DNA of 37,641 nt, from positions 1 through 37,641 of the forward strand of contig JADLHZ010000023.1 of assembly GCA_020848545.1 (NCBI GenBank), read 5' to 3'. The notes under the pieces are model-generated. The model saw only the letters and a list, made by a program, of their open reading frames with translations, was not told the DNA's origin and made no database searches. This DNA comes from Deltaproteobacteria bacterium (GTDB lineage: Bacteria; Myxococcota; JADLHZ01). Shown here one piece after another: positions 7,797-15,226 of the stretch (the stretch's first letter is position 1; each line of letters starts with the position of its first letter). A program made the position numbers and the translations under genes.

Positions 7797-8216
7797 ATGA
7801 GCGACCATGATAACAGCGCCACGCAGACGGTCCGCCGCATGTTCGCAGCTTTCGCCGCCGCTGATCTCGATGCGCTCATCGAGACCGTTCATCCGCATTC
7901 TCGTTGGGTGTACTACGGCGCGAACCCGCGACCCACGAAGGCGGAGATCACGGGGCGCGCTGGGGTCCGAGCGTTCTTCGAGAAGATTTTGAAGCGGTTG
8001 GAGATGTCCGCTTTCAATACCCTCGAGTTCGTCGCGCAGGGCAACACGGTCATTGTGCTCGGCAACGAGTCGGGGAAAGTGCGCGCGACAGGACAGCCAT
8101 TCCATAACGAGTGGGCACAGAAGTACGTGGTCGAGGATGGCCTCATCGTCGAGATGGCCGAGTGGAACGTGCAGATTGACCAACCAGACCCGCGTGACCA
8201 AGCGAGTGCATCGTGA
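7797..8216 (+). CDS. SnoaL-like (NTF2 fold) protein
   Basis: A 139-aa single-domain SnoaL-like protein. The frame is open further upstream, but ATG 7797 follows GGAGGG and begins the fold properly. The signature order is clear: an N-terminal helix ending in F-A-A-A-D-L-D-A-L, then H-P-H-S-R-W-V-Y-Y-G, the G-R-A-G-V-R-A-F-F helix, and terminal strands ending in W-N-V-Q. This matches the stress-related group of NTF2-like proteins often linked to LysR/oxidoreductase clusters. It starts 64 bp after the pirin gene. The ligand or reaction is unknown. Confidence 0.85.
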   Translation: MSDHDNSATQTVRRMFAAFAAADLDALIETVHPHSRWVYYGANPRPTKAEITGRAGVRAFFEKILKRLEMSAFNTLEFVAQGNTVIVLGNESGKVRATGQPFHNEWAQKYVVEDGLIVEMAEWNVQIDQPDPRDQASAS

Positions 8217-8259
8217 AGCAGCGCGTCGCCCGTGCACAGCGAAGCACTGAGGTGCGATC

Positions 8260-9204
8260 ATGCATGTGACCACACTTGCGTCGCCCACGGTGTGGATGGG
8301 CTTTGCCGTGCTCGTCGTCGCAGTGCTCGCGATCGACCTCGGTGTCTTCAATCGCAAAGCGCACGTCGTAAAACCACGCGAAGCGCTCGTTTGGACCGGC
8401 GTCTGGGTCTCACTCGCGCTCGCATTCAGCGTGTTCGTTTGGCAGCGCTTCGGTGCGACTGCAGCGGAGGAGTACCTGACGGGTTACGCGATTGAGAAGG
8501 CGCTCTCCGTCGACAACCTCTTCGTCATGTACGCAGTCTTCACCGCCTTCTCGATTCCGGCCCTTCATCAACACCGCGTCCTGTTTTGGGGGATCCTCGG
8601 CGCCGTCATGATGCGCACCATCATGGTGTTCGCTGGCGCAGCGCTGCTCGCGAGCTTTCATTGGCTCATCTTTATCTTTGGCGGGTTCCTCATCATCACC
8701 GGCATCAAGATGCTGCTTCGCCGGGACGAGCGCCCGCATCCCGAGAACAGCCGCGTGCTTCGCGCCATCAAGAAAGTCCTGCCCGTTAGCAACGAGCTCC
8801 ATGACGGTAAGATGTTCGTCCGTCTTGGAGGTGTGCTGACGGCTACTCCGGTCTTCCTCGCGCTCGTCACAATCGAGGCGACGGACGCCGTGTTCGCGGT
8901 CGACTCCATCTTCGCTATTTTCGCCGTGACGACCGACCCGTTCATCGTGCTCACGTCGAACGTCTTTGCCATCCTTGGCTTGCGCTCGCTGTACTTCGTG
9001 CTGTCCGGCGCCGCGGAGCGTTTCAAGTACGTTCAACCTGGTCTCGCTCTGGTCCTCGTGTTCGTCGGCGTGAAAATGGCCATCTCGGACTGGGTGAAGA
9101 TCCCGGTGCTCGCATCACTCGCAGTGATCGTGCTCCTTGTCGGTGGCTCCGTCATCGCATCACTCATCGGGACGAAAGACCGCGCCCTGAACACCGGGTC
9201 CTAG
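8260..9204 (+). CDS. TerC/Alx family integral membrane protein
   Basis: A 314-aa TerC-family membrane protein with about eight or nine hydrophobic segments and the family's acidic intramembrane residues: E-K-A-L-S-V-D-N-L-F near residue 80 and A-T-D-A-V-F-A-V-D-S near 210. Alx and TerC relatives export or sense manganese and support tellurite or alkali resistance. The extended central loop (residues 150-185, rich in R, E and H) is as in Alx. The length equals the family's usual 310-320 aa. The upstream gap is only 43 bp, with a GAGGTG ribosome site, so the yybP-ykoY manganese riboswitch that controls many Alx genes has no room here. It is probably co-transcribed with the pirin module. Confidence 0.93.
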   Translation: MHVTTLASPTVWMGFAVLVVAVLAIDLGVFNRKAHVVKPREALVWTGVWVSLALAFSVFVWQRFGATAAEEYLTGYAIEKALSVDNLFVMYAVFTAFSIPALHQHRVLFWGILGAVMMRTIMVFAGAALLASFHWLIFIFGGFLIITGIKMLLRRDERPHPENSRVLRAIKKVLPVSNELHDGKMFVRLGGVLTATPVFLALVTIEATDAVFAVDSIFAIFAVTTDPFIVLTSNVFAILGLRSLYFVLSGAAERFKYVQPGLALVLVFVGVKMAISDWVKIPVLASLAVIVLLVGGSVIASLIGTKDRALNTGS

Positions 9205-9270
9205 TCCTAGCCAGGACGTCGCGTCGCTATCCCGAGCTGTTTGAACGTTTGAACAAAGGCGTCGATCGGA

Positions 9271-10101
9271 TCACTCCGCAAATACCTCGCCGACGTTGCG
9301 CAGCGCAGTCGCTAGGGACTCCTTGACGTCACGCACCTTTGTGCCGGCAGCACTCCCCACGGGCGCGAGGAGCCAGAGCGGGGGTCCGCCATCTAGCTCG
9401 TCGTCGAGCCGAAGCCTTTCGTCCTCGTGCGCCAGAGCGCTCGGCAGTGCCGCGCGACCGAGACCGAACCGGCAGGCGTCACGCATCGCAAGGAGCGAGC
9501 TGCAGACGATCGCACCGGGCGCGGTCTCGGGAACGTGACGCCACCAACGCATGGATGTTTTCGCGCGTAGCGCAGCGCCAGGAAGCACCCAGGTCGCAGG
9601 GGCCCCGGGTGCTCGGTAGATCCCGATCCGCAACCGGCCGAGCCGTCGTCCTCGCAGGCTCCCGCGCGGCGACTGGCTCGGGCGCAAAGCGAGATCGACT
9701 TGGCCAGGAAGCAGCTCGAGCTCGTCATCGGTTACGAGGATCTCGACCGCGTGGGCGAGGCGTGCGCGCGCTACCGCAGCACAGAGTAGCGGCGAGAGCA
9801 CATCGCTCGTCGTGATGACGACGGTGTGCTCCCGTCTCCTGCGTTCCGCCCCCACAAACATCTGGATCTGACCGGCCGCAGAGTGCATCGCCCCCGCGTC
9901 CTCCGCGATCCGCTGCGCCAGAGCGGTCGGCACAAGACGTGCGCCACGCGCAAACAAGGTCGCGCCGAGCCGTCCCTCGAGCGCTGCGATACGGCGCGAC
10001 ACCGTGGAGTGCCGCAGCGTGAGCTCCCGGCCTGCGGCCTCGACGCTCCCTGTGCGCACAAGCGCCTCGAGGGTCTGAAGGTCTTCCCATGATATGTGCA
10101 T
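9271..10101 (-). CDS. LysR-family transcriptional regulator
   Basis: A 276-aa LysR regulator. The helix-turn-helix occupies residues 1-60 (L-E-A-L-V-R-T-G-S-V-E-A-A-G, then S-T-V-S-R-R-I-A-A-L-E). The effector domain is present but divergent and rather short, with a W-x-x-P-G-A-A segment and an R-D-A-C-R-F-G-L-G-R-A-A-L-P loop that corresponds to the usual G-x-G-I-A-x-L-P motif. It is convergent to TerC and divergent to the SnoaL-like gene at 10197. A 19-bp dyad 2 bp upstream of its start codon suggests autoregulation and control of the SnoaL-pirin pair. Confidence 0.9.
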   Translation of the reverse strand: MHISWEDLQTLEALVRTGSVEAAGRELTLRHSTVSRRIAALEGRLGATLFARGARLVPTALAQRIAEDAGAMHSAAGQIQMFVGAERRRREHTVVITTSDVLSPLLCAAVARARLAHAVEILVTDDELELLPGQVDLALRPSQSPRGSLRGRRLGRLRIGIYRAPGAPATWVLPGAALRAKTSMRWWRHVPETAPGAIVCSSLLAMRDACRFGLGRAALPSALAHEDERLRLDDELDGGPPLWLLAPVGSAAGTKVRDVKESLATALRNVGEVFAE

Positions 10102-10103
10102 GC

Positions 10104-10122
10104 ACGCACAGCGTTTGTGCGT
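10104..10122. promoter_or_regulatory. Dyad operator between LysR and SnoaL-like genes
   Basis: ACGCACA (10104-10110) and TGTGCGT (10116-10122) are perfect inverted arms around a 5-bp spacer. The site lies 2 bp upstream of the LysR start codon in a 95-bp divergent spacer. This is a likely autoregulatory LysR binding site; the role is inferred. Confidence 0.5.
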
Positions 10123-10196
10123 TCACGCGTAGCTGTCAATCCTCCTCTGAACGGTTACCTATAGTGTGCGCAACGTCGCGCATTGAGGAGTCAATC

Positions 10197-10544
10197 ATGG
10201 TCTCGAGCCCCAAAGACATTCCCGCCGCTTTCGCGTCTGCCTTTAACCGCAAGGACGTCGAAGCACTGCTCGCACTGTACTCGGACGACGCCCTGCTCGT
10301 GGCAGACGGTACTGCGGAGGTCCCGAGAAGCGGCTTGCGGGCGGCGCTCGAGGGCTTCCTCGGCTTGCCAGGGCCCATTACCATGTCGCTCCGTCGTGCC
10401 GTCGTTCAGGGTGAGACCGCGGTCGTGATCGCAGAGTGGAGCCTTCCGAACGGAGTCACGGGAACCACATCGGACGTTGTGCGTCGCGAGCCTGACGGGG
10501 GCTGGCGCTATGTCATCGATGCCCCCTTCGGGATCCGATCCTGA
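10197..10544 (+). CDS. Small SnoaL/DUF4440-like protein
   Basis: A 115-aa NTF2-fold protein. ATG 10197 follows GAGGAG by 8 nt and is preferred to an upstream open extension. The core pattern is P-A-A-F-A-S-A-F-N-R-K-D-V-E-A-L-L-A-L-Y, then D-A-L-L-V, a central helix (A-A-L-E-G-F-L), and a final W-R-Y-V-I-D strand, which is characteristic of the ketosteroid-isomerase-like group. It is distinct in sequence from the two other SnoaL-like genes in this window (3639 and 7797). It is divergent to LysR and 71 bp before a pirin gene, so these form a second LysR-SnoaL-pirin module. Function unknown. Confidence 0.82.
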   Translation: MVSSPKDIPAAFASAFNRKDVEALLALYSDDALLVADGTAEVPRSGLRAALEGFLGLPGPITMSLRRAVVQGETAVVIAEWSLPNGVTGTTSDVVRREPDGGWRYVIDAPFGIRS

Positions 10545-10615
10545 GGCTCTCACGCCGGAGCCTCCTCGTCGCGACCGCGAGCATGCTCATCGGTTGTAGG
10601 TCTAGAGGACAACGT

Positions 10616-11329
10616 ATGCCGACACTGCTCCATCGACCCGTTTCGACCCTGCCTGAGACCGCGCTCCCTTGGCTCTCGTTGCGCGATCACTTCGTCGCCA
10701 CTGTCGGTCCTCACGCTGGGGAGGGGCAGCCGCTAGGCCCTCTGCTTGTTCTCGCCGACGCGACCTTCGCGCCACGGTCGCGGTTCCCTCTGCACCCGCA
10801 TAAGGAGATGGAGATCCTGAGTATCGTCGTCGACGGTACCATGTCGCATCACGGGGACCAGGAGCACGGTGCCGCACTTGGGCCACGGAGCGCGCAACTC
10901 ATCTCGGCCCGGAGCGGCATGGTGCACGCCGAGGGTAACGACACGGACACTCCGACGCGCATGCTGCAGGTGTGGTTCGAGCCTGACCGCCACGGGGGAG
11001 CGCCCGCGTACTTTTCTCGTCAGCTTGGCGGTGTTGGTCGTCAGCTCGTCGCGGGTGATGAGGGCATGCCGTTGCGCACGGACGCGAAAGTCTGGTGGCT
11101 CTCAGCTGGACCCCTTGGGCCAGGCCCTCTTGTCGTGCAGCCGGGACGGCGAGGCTACCTCCTCGCGCTGACAGGGCCTGTCCGTGTTGAGGCGACGAGC
11201 GGAAGTCCAGGCGTGCTCTTGCAGGCCGGCGATGGCGCCTACGTCGAGCAGGGTGAATATGTGCTCACGGCGGAAAGCGCGCGTGCCGTGCTTTGGATCG
11301 ATCTTCCGTCGGGTGTGTTGCGGCGGTAG
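10616..11329 (+). CDS. Pirin family protein (YhaK-like)
   Basis: A 237-aa pirin-like bicupin. ATG 10616 follows AGAGGA and is preferred to an ATG 33 bp upstream. The N-terminal cupin carries the usual histidines (F-P-L-H-P-H-K-E-M-E-I-L) and the late H-A-E motif (G-M-V-H-A-E). The length fits the shorter YhaK/YhhW branch, unlike the 307-aa pirin at 6809. The C-terminal cupin (about 150-235) is degenerate in metal ligands. These proteins are redox-sensitive or quercetinase-like; which applies here is not visible. It is the second gene of the LysR-controlled module. Confidence 0.9.
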   Translation: MPTLLHRPVSTLPETALPWLSLRDHFVATVGPHAGEGQPLGPLLVLADATFAPRSRFPLHPHKEMEILSIVVDGTMSHHGDQEHGAALGPRSAQLISARSGMVHAEGNDTDTPTRMLQVWFEPDRHGGAPAYFSRQLGGVGRQLVAGDEGMPLRTDAKVWWLSAGPLGPGPLVVQPGRRGYLLALTGPVRVEATSGSPGVLLQAGDGAYVEQGEYVLTAESARAVLWIDLPSGVLRR

Positions 11330-11332
11330 CGC

Positions 11333-11452
11333 GTGGCCGAGCGGCAAGAATGTGGAGCCGCGCTACCGTGCCCTCGCCACCGGAAGCGAGAGAAAGCGCG
11401 CAAGGCTATCGACGAGCTGCTCGCGCGACTCAAGGCAACTTCAGGTCAGTGA
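11333..11452 (+). CDS. Very short basic ORF, possibly a remnant
   Basis: A 39-codon frame from GTG 11333 to TGA 11452, rich in Arg and Lys, ending in an amphipathic helix (A-I-D-E-L-L-A-R-L). It has no Shine-Dalgarno and starts 3 bp after the pirin stop. It may be the tail of a lost gene at the junction with the accessory region rather than a functional gene. The rest of the 11330-11594 gap is repeat sequence. Confidence 0.2.
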   Translation: MAERQECGAALPCPRHRKREKARKAIDELLARLKATSGQ

Positions 11453-11465
11453 TCGGTGAAGTCAC

Positions 11466-11726
11466 TTGAGGGGAAAGCCTTCCCCTGGGCTGCGGTCGCG
11501 CGAGCGCGACACGACGCGTCTCCTCGCCCACCCCTTCGACGGGGGCATCCCCCGCTACGCCACCGTGTTGTTGTGACGATCTTCCTGCTCTGCGATGCTT
11601 GATGCGATGGACGGTGGACTCGCATGCGGCATCGACGTTGGCTTCTCCGAGTCGGCGGTCACGTCCGCGATCGCCGTCTTCGAAGTGTGTCAGCGCGCTG
11701 GCACGGACCTCATTCGTGTCGCCGAG
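11466..11726 (+). repeat. Three-hairpin direct repeat, copy 1 (left part)
   Basis: About 130 bp of non-coding sequence plus the first 44 codons of the DUF429 gene, repeated with over 85% identity at 24641-24908. Three hairpins are packed into the non-coding part: GGGGAA-AGCC-TTCCCC (11470-11485), GTCGCGC-GA-GCGCGAC (11495-11510) and GGGGG-CAT-CCCCC (11541-11553). A second shared block follows the gap of the other copy (12264-12350 here). Confidence 0.9.
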
Positions 11727-12521
11727 CCAACCCGTGTTTTGTCTTCCGCCGCGCTAGACAAGCTCATCGTCGACAACCGCGGGCCTCTATCAAACGAGCG
11801 CGTGCGGCTCGTGACGCTGGATGCACCGCTGACGCGCACGCGTCTTTTGAAAATCCCGATGGTGGGACGTGCGCCAGACCTGCGATTCTCACGCGGCCTA
11901 TTTGCGAACTCGAATCGGGGTCCGCAGCCGTCGTCGATACGTGTCCCGAAGCAGGGTTGGCCGCTCTACATGCGCGGCATGTCCATTCTCGCGCTGCTCG
12001 AGCGCGCGGGCTTTCCATACCTCGGCATGCGTGGCGCCGAAGCTCTGCAGGTGCCCCGCCGTGCGGTGATGGAAGTGCTCCCGAAGTTGACGCTAGCCCT
12101 GCTTTGCCCGCGAGCTTTGCTCGCTGTAACGAGGCCGCGGACGGGCTTTCTGAAGCAGATCGATAACTGGCTCTTTCCCCACGTCTTCGACGAGCCGCTG
12201 GACGGCATGCCACCGGTCCTCGCCGGTAGCGCGCTGCGGGAGGCTCTGCAATTGCTCGGTCCCATCCGCGTAGACGACTCCGTGTTCGTCGAAGCGCGGC
12301 GCATCCACGCGCTACGAAGCCAATCCGAAAGGCACGAGGCAAGCGGTGCCTTCATCGCGGCGTTTCAGGCAGCGCTCGCGCTTGCGGGTGGTGCCTGTTG
12401 CGTCGGCGACGACGAAGCGCACTTTCTCTTGCCGCGCCGATGGCACCCTGACTGGGAGCAAGCGTGGAAGGACACCGAGCGGGCAGCGAAACGGATTGAG
12501 CGGGTCGCCGTGCACGCGTAG
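11595..12521 (+). CDS. DUF429 protein, predicted RNase H-fold nuclease
   Basis: A 308-aa protein of the DUF429 group, predicted from the family to adopt an RNase H-like nuclease fold. Visible support is the N-terminal G-I-D-V-G-F-S strand (residues 12-18), the middle V-T-L-D-A-P-L segment near 75, a Y-M-R-G-M helix region, and a C-terminal H-E-A-S-G-A-F-I-A-A-F-Q-A-A-L helix typical of the family. Several ATGs occur in the first six codons; the first is used. It stands behind a three-hairpin repeat and 288 bp before DUF932. Its 5' end and one internal block are duplicated in a disabled copy at 24778-25000. No cellular role is established. Confidence 0.75.
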   Translation: MLDAMDGGLACGIDVGFSESAVTSAIAVFEVCQRAGTDLIRVAEPTRVLSSAALDKLIVDNRGPLSNERVRLVTLDAPLTRTRLLKIPMVGRAPDLRFSRGLFANSNRGPQPSSIRVPKQGWPLYMRGMSILALLERAGFPYLGMRGAEALQVPRRAVMEVLPKLTLALLCPRALLAVTRPRTGFLKQIDNWLFPHVFDEPLDGMPPVLAGSALREALQLLGPIRVDDSVFVEARRIHALRSQSERHEASGAFIAAFQAALALAGGACCVGDDEAHFLLPRRWHPDWEQAWKDTERAAKRIERVAVHA

Positions 12522-12668
12522 CCGGCCAAGTGGCTGTTGAGCGACGCGGCCAAGGTCCGCGTCCTTGTCTTGTCGTATGTCACTCGCCTGCAGCCGGGTG
12601 AGCGGCTTCGTTATTCGCTCTTGGCGATTGTCGCGGGGGCGACGCACCCGCGCGCAGCGCTTGCGCCA

Positions 12669-12720
12669 AAAAGTTTCTGTTCCCTCGCCAGCTCGGCGCG
12701 CGGTGCGCGCACAAACTTTT
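12669..12720 (+). other. Nested hairpin in DUF932 leader
   Basis: The 288-bp gap between DUF429 and DUF932 has an outer stem AAAAGTTT (12669-12676) with AAACTTTT (12713-12720). Nested inside is GCGCGC-GGT-GCGCGC (12696-12710). The A/T-rich arms stand out in GC-rich DNA. It could be a leader RNA structure, a protein site or an origin-like element of a former plasmid or phage. I see no gene in the gap. Confidence 0.45.
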
Positions 12721-12809
12721 CAGCGCAGTGCGCCGAGCCCCGGCCAACGCCAATCCCTTCGGGCGCGCGAAACAACGAACCCGCCTCGCGCGGCCACAAG
12801 GAGAGCAAG

Positions 12810-13646
12810 ATGCAATTCACGACGACAAAGCCTCAGGTCCTTACGTCCAACGAGCTCGAACACATGGCGCCCTCGGTCTTCGCGGCTGGTGCCGCCCCGA
12901 CCACATCCCGTCGCTACGCCTTCGTCAGCACTGCCGAGGTCATCTCAGTGCTCGGCCGTCAGGGGTTTCACCCCGTCGCCGCACAAGAGAAACGCGTACG
13001 TAAGGCCGAACGCAGTGGCTTTCAGGCTCACGTCATCCGCTTTCGCCGCACGAACGACACCCAGCCGCTGATGGTTGGCGATTCCATCTTCGAGATCGTC
13101 CTGCGTACCGCGCACGATGGCACCTCGGCATTCGACTTTTCAGCTGGGCTCTTTCGGCTCTTGTGCCTCAATGGGCTCGTTGCTCCCTCCGGGCAGTTCG
13201 GCGGCTTCTCGGTCAAACACGTCGGTTATGCGGCCCGCGATGTCGTACATGGGATCGAGTCGATGCTCGACGACCTACCGGCCCTCGCGGCTTCGGTTCA
13301 CGCGATGCAGGAAGTCTCACTGACGGAGCCAGAGCAGACACTCTTCGCGGAAAGCGCAGGGCGGCTTCGCTGGGGCGCCGAGGTTCCAGTCACTTCTGAG
13401 CAGCTCCTTCGGCCAAAGCGCCGTGAAGACATCGGCCAGAGCGTTTGGACGACCTTCAACGTGGTCCAGGAACACCTTCTTCGTGGCGGCGATCGTGGAC
13501 GGAGCGCAAACGGGCGACGCGCCTACACCCGGGCCGTACAAGGTGTCGACAGCGGCACGCGGCTCAATCGCGAACTTTGGGCACTCGCTGAGGCGATGAC
13601 CAAGCTCAAGCGCGGCGAGTCCATCGGCGTCGAGTCGCAAGGCTAA
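12810..13646 (+). CDS. DUF932 domain protein (phage/plasmid-like)
   Basis: A 278-aa protein of the DUF932 family, mostly found on plasmids, phages and genomic islands. The frame extends upstream, but ATG 12810 has an AAGGAGAG ribosome site and begins a typical N-terminus. Family features are the early R-Y-A-F-V-S-T-A-E-V segment, the R-R-T-N-D stretch, the G-D-S-I-F-E-I-V-L strand, and the hallmark F-R-L-L-C-L-N-G-L (here F-R-L-L-C-L-N-G-L-V near 120) followed by F-S-V-K-H-V-G. The C-terminal third carries an N-x-V-Q-E-x-L-L-R-G-G segment and a late helix (L-N-R-E-L-W-A-L-A). The biochemical function is unknown. It is followed by a 137-aa partner after 74 bp. Confidence 0.85.
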   Translation: MQFTTTKPQVLTSNELEHMAPSVFAAGAAPTTSRRYAFVSTAEVISVLGRQGFHPVAAQEKRVRKAERSGFQAHVIRFRRTNDTQPLMVGDSIFEIVLRTAHDGTSAFDFSAGLFRLLCLNGLVAPSGQFGGFSVKHVGYAARDVVHGIESMLDDLPALAASVHAMQEVSLTEPEQTLFAESAGRLRWGAEVPVTSEQLLRPKRREDIGQSVWTTFNVVQEHLLRGGDRGRSANGRRAYTRAVQGVDSGTRLNRELWALAEAMTKLKRGESIGVESQG

Positions 13647-13720
13647 CAACGAGTGAAGCGCCGTGGCGCGGTCCAAACCCGCGCTGCGGTCTTCAGCAAG
13701 AACACGAAAGTAGGTCCGAG

Positions 13721-14134
13721 ATGTCATCAGCGAACGCGCAGCTCGAGTTGTTCCCCAGCGGCGAGGTCGTCGTCGACAGCGAGTGGCAAACAGGCGCCCT
13801 ACCAGACAGGACAGGTGCGAGCGCCTACGTGGTGCTCATTCGTGCGCCCGACGATCCGCAGCGTGCACCGCGCGAGCGCGGCTCGGATAAAGCCCCGCAC
13901 CTGACGCTTCGCAAGCAGTCGCTCGCCACGTGGAGAGACCGCATCGCGGCGCTCCTCGATGACGGCAAGGAGCGCACGTTCAATGCGATCTGCGTCGAAC
14001 TCTGCGGGCTCACGGCGGATATCTGCTTCGACGAAAAGCCCGAGCATGCCCTTTGGTCGCTCGTAGGCGCGTCCCGCGTAGCGTATTCGGTGACGGCTCC
14101 GATCAAATTCCGCATCGCGAATGATCATGCCTAA
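13721..14134 (+). CDS. Small winged-helix-like protein next to DUF932
   Basis: A 137-aa protein with no family that I can name. The first 60 residues are polar and look flexible. From about 65 on, the order helix (L-A-T-W-R-D-R-I-A-A-L-L), helix (T-F-N-A-I-C-V-E-L), helix (E-H-A-L-W-S-L-V) and two final strands (V-A-Y-S-V, I-K-F-R) fits a winged-helix DNA-binding fold. It is in the same direction as DUF932 and 74 bp behind it, so they probably act together; a repressor or accessory DNA-binding role is a guess from fold and position. It is convergent to the ion exchanger. Confidence 0.6.
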   Translation: MSSANAQLELFPSGEVVVDSEWQTGALPDRTGASAYVVLIRAPDDPQRAPRERGSDKAPHLTLRKQSLATWRDRIAALLDDGKERTFNAICVELCGLTADICFDEKPEHALWSLVGASRVAYSVTAPIKFRIANDHA

Positions 14135-14196
14135 CAACACCCGCTGCCGTTCAGATCGAAGGCGCAAACTTTTGGGACTCGCTGCGTTCCGCCAAT

Positions 14197-15177
14197 TCAA
14201 GCCCGAACAATGATGAGCGTGCCGAGATAGAGCAAGTAGGCAACGACGAAGGCGATCCCTTCACGTCGCGATACCATTTGATCGCTACGAAACACCGGCA
14301 AGCACACGATCGCGACTCCCGCCGCCAACGGTAGATCGAGCCAGAGGATGTCATCGCTAACGTCGACCCCCGAGGGCGCAACGACGCAGGTAAGACCTAA
14401 GATCACGACGATGTTCGTGATGCTGCTGCCGATCAGGTTGCCAACTGCGACGTCGCGATCGTTTCTGATGGTCGAGACGATGGTCGTTGCCAGCTCGGGC
14501 GCCGAGGTACCGATGGCGACGATTGTGAGACCGATGACCGCGTCCGAGATGCCAAAGGATCGCGCGATGTCGACCGCGCCGGCCACGAGCAGCTCGGCGC
14601 CGAGAACCGTCAGCGCGATCCCAGCCGCGACGAGCAACGTGTTCCATGCCCTGCGCGCAGTAGGGCCGCGCAGCAGGGCCCGCTTGCCGTACTCCTCGGC
14701 GAATTCGTGTTGGAGCGCAGGGCTCTCCTTCCGGCTCAGGTGGACTAATGCCACGATGTAAGCCACCGCCGCGACGAGCAACAAGAAGCCGTCGAGCCGA
14801 CTGAGCACGCCATCGGCGGCCATCACGAGCAACACGAGCGCCGTGCCGATCATCACTGGAACGTCGAGGCGAATGCTCAGGAGCTGCAAGGGCAGCGGTC
14901 TGATCGCGGCACTGAGCCCGAGGATCAAAAGGATGTTGACGATGTTCGTGCCGGCGATGTTTCCGACCGCGAGCGCTCCCTTGCCTTCTGCGACTGCGGC
15001 GATTCCCACCGCCAGCTCGGGCGTGCTCGTACCGATGGCGACGACAGTGAGGCCGATGAGAATGGGTTTGACGCCGAGCATCGCCGCGATACGCGTCGAA
15101 CCGCGCAATATCATCTCGGCGCCGAGCGTAATCACGACGAGGCCGCCGAGAAAAATGAGGCTGGGCGGCAAGCTCAT
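14197..15177 (-). CDS. Calcium/sodium antiporter (CaCA family, YrbG-like)
   Basis: A 326-aa K+-independent Ca/Na exchanger with about ten transmembrane segments. The two inverted-topology alpha-repeats are plain: V-A-I-G-T-S-T-P-E-L near 50-60 and V-A-I-G-T-S-A-P-E-L near 220-230, each with its acidic residue that binds the ion, each followed by a G-N-x-x-G-x-N/S-I-x-N motif. The long frame starts earlier, but ATG 15177 gives the usual N-terminus (a first membrane helix at once). It is the last gene of the minus-strand ion/stress run, 49 bp after the beta-CASP gene. Confidence 0.93.
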   Translation of the reverse strand: MSLPPSLIFLGGLVVITLGAEMILRGSTRIAAMLGVKPILIGLTVVAIGTSTPELAVGIAAVAEGKGALAVGNIAGTNIVNILLILGLSAAIRPLPLQLLSIRLDVPVMIGTALVLLVMAADGVLSRLDGFLLLVAAVAYIVALVHLSRKESPALQHEFAEEYGKRALLRGPTARRAWNTLLVAAGIALTVLGAELLVAGAVDIARSFGISDAVIGLTIVAIGTSAPELATTIVSTIRNDRDVAVGNLIGSSITNIVVILGLTCVVAPSGVDVSDDILWLDLPLAAGVAIVCLPVFRSDQMVSRREGIAFVVAYLLYLGTLIIVRA

Positions 15178-15226
15178 CGGAGCTTCACCCCAGGAAGACC
15201 GCAGTGTGACGTCATGAGGTCCGGTT

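Noticed and set aside
8217-8259. yybP-ykoY manganese riboswitch before the TerC/Alx gene
   Set aside because: Only 43 bp separate it from the preceding gene, too short for the riboswitch fold.
8410-9036. 208-aa frame antisense to TerC
   Set aside because: Highly charged composition typical of a shadow of a membrane-protein gene; no start site or family.
9204-9217. GTCCT-AGCC-AGGAC hairpin after TerC as a terminator
   Set aside because: The stem is only 5 bp and no T-run follows; not enough for an intrinsic terminator.
11330-11400. tRNA-like start (GTGGCCGAGCGGC resembles a Ser/Leu D-arm)
   Set aside because: No TpsiC arm (GTTCGAATCC-like) and no matching acceptor stem follow.
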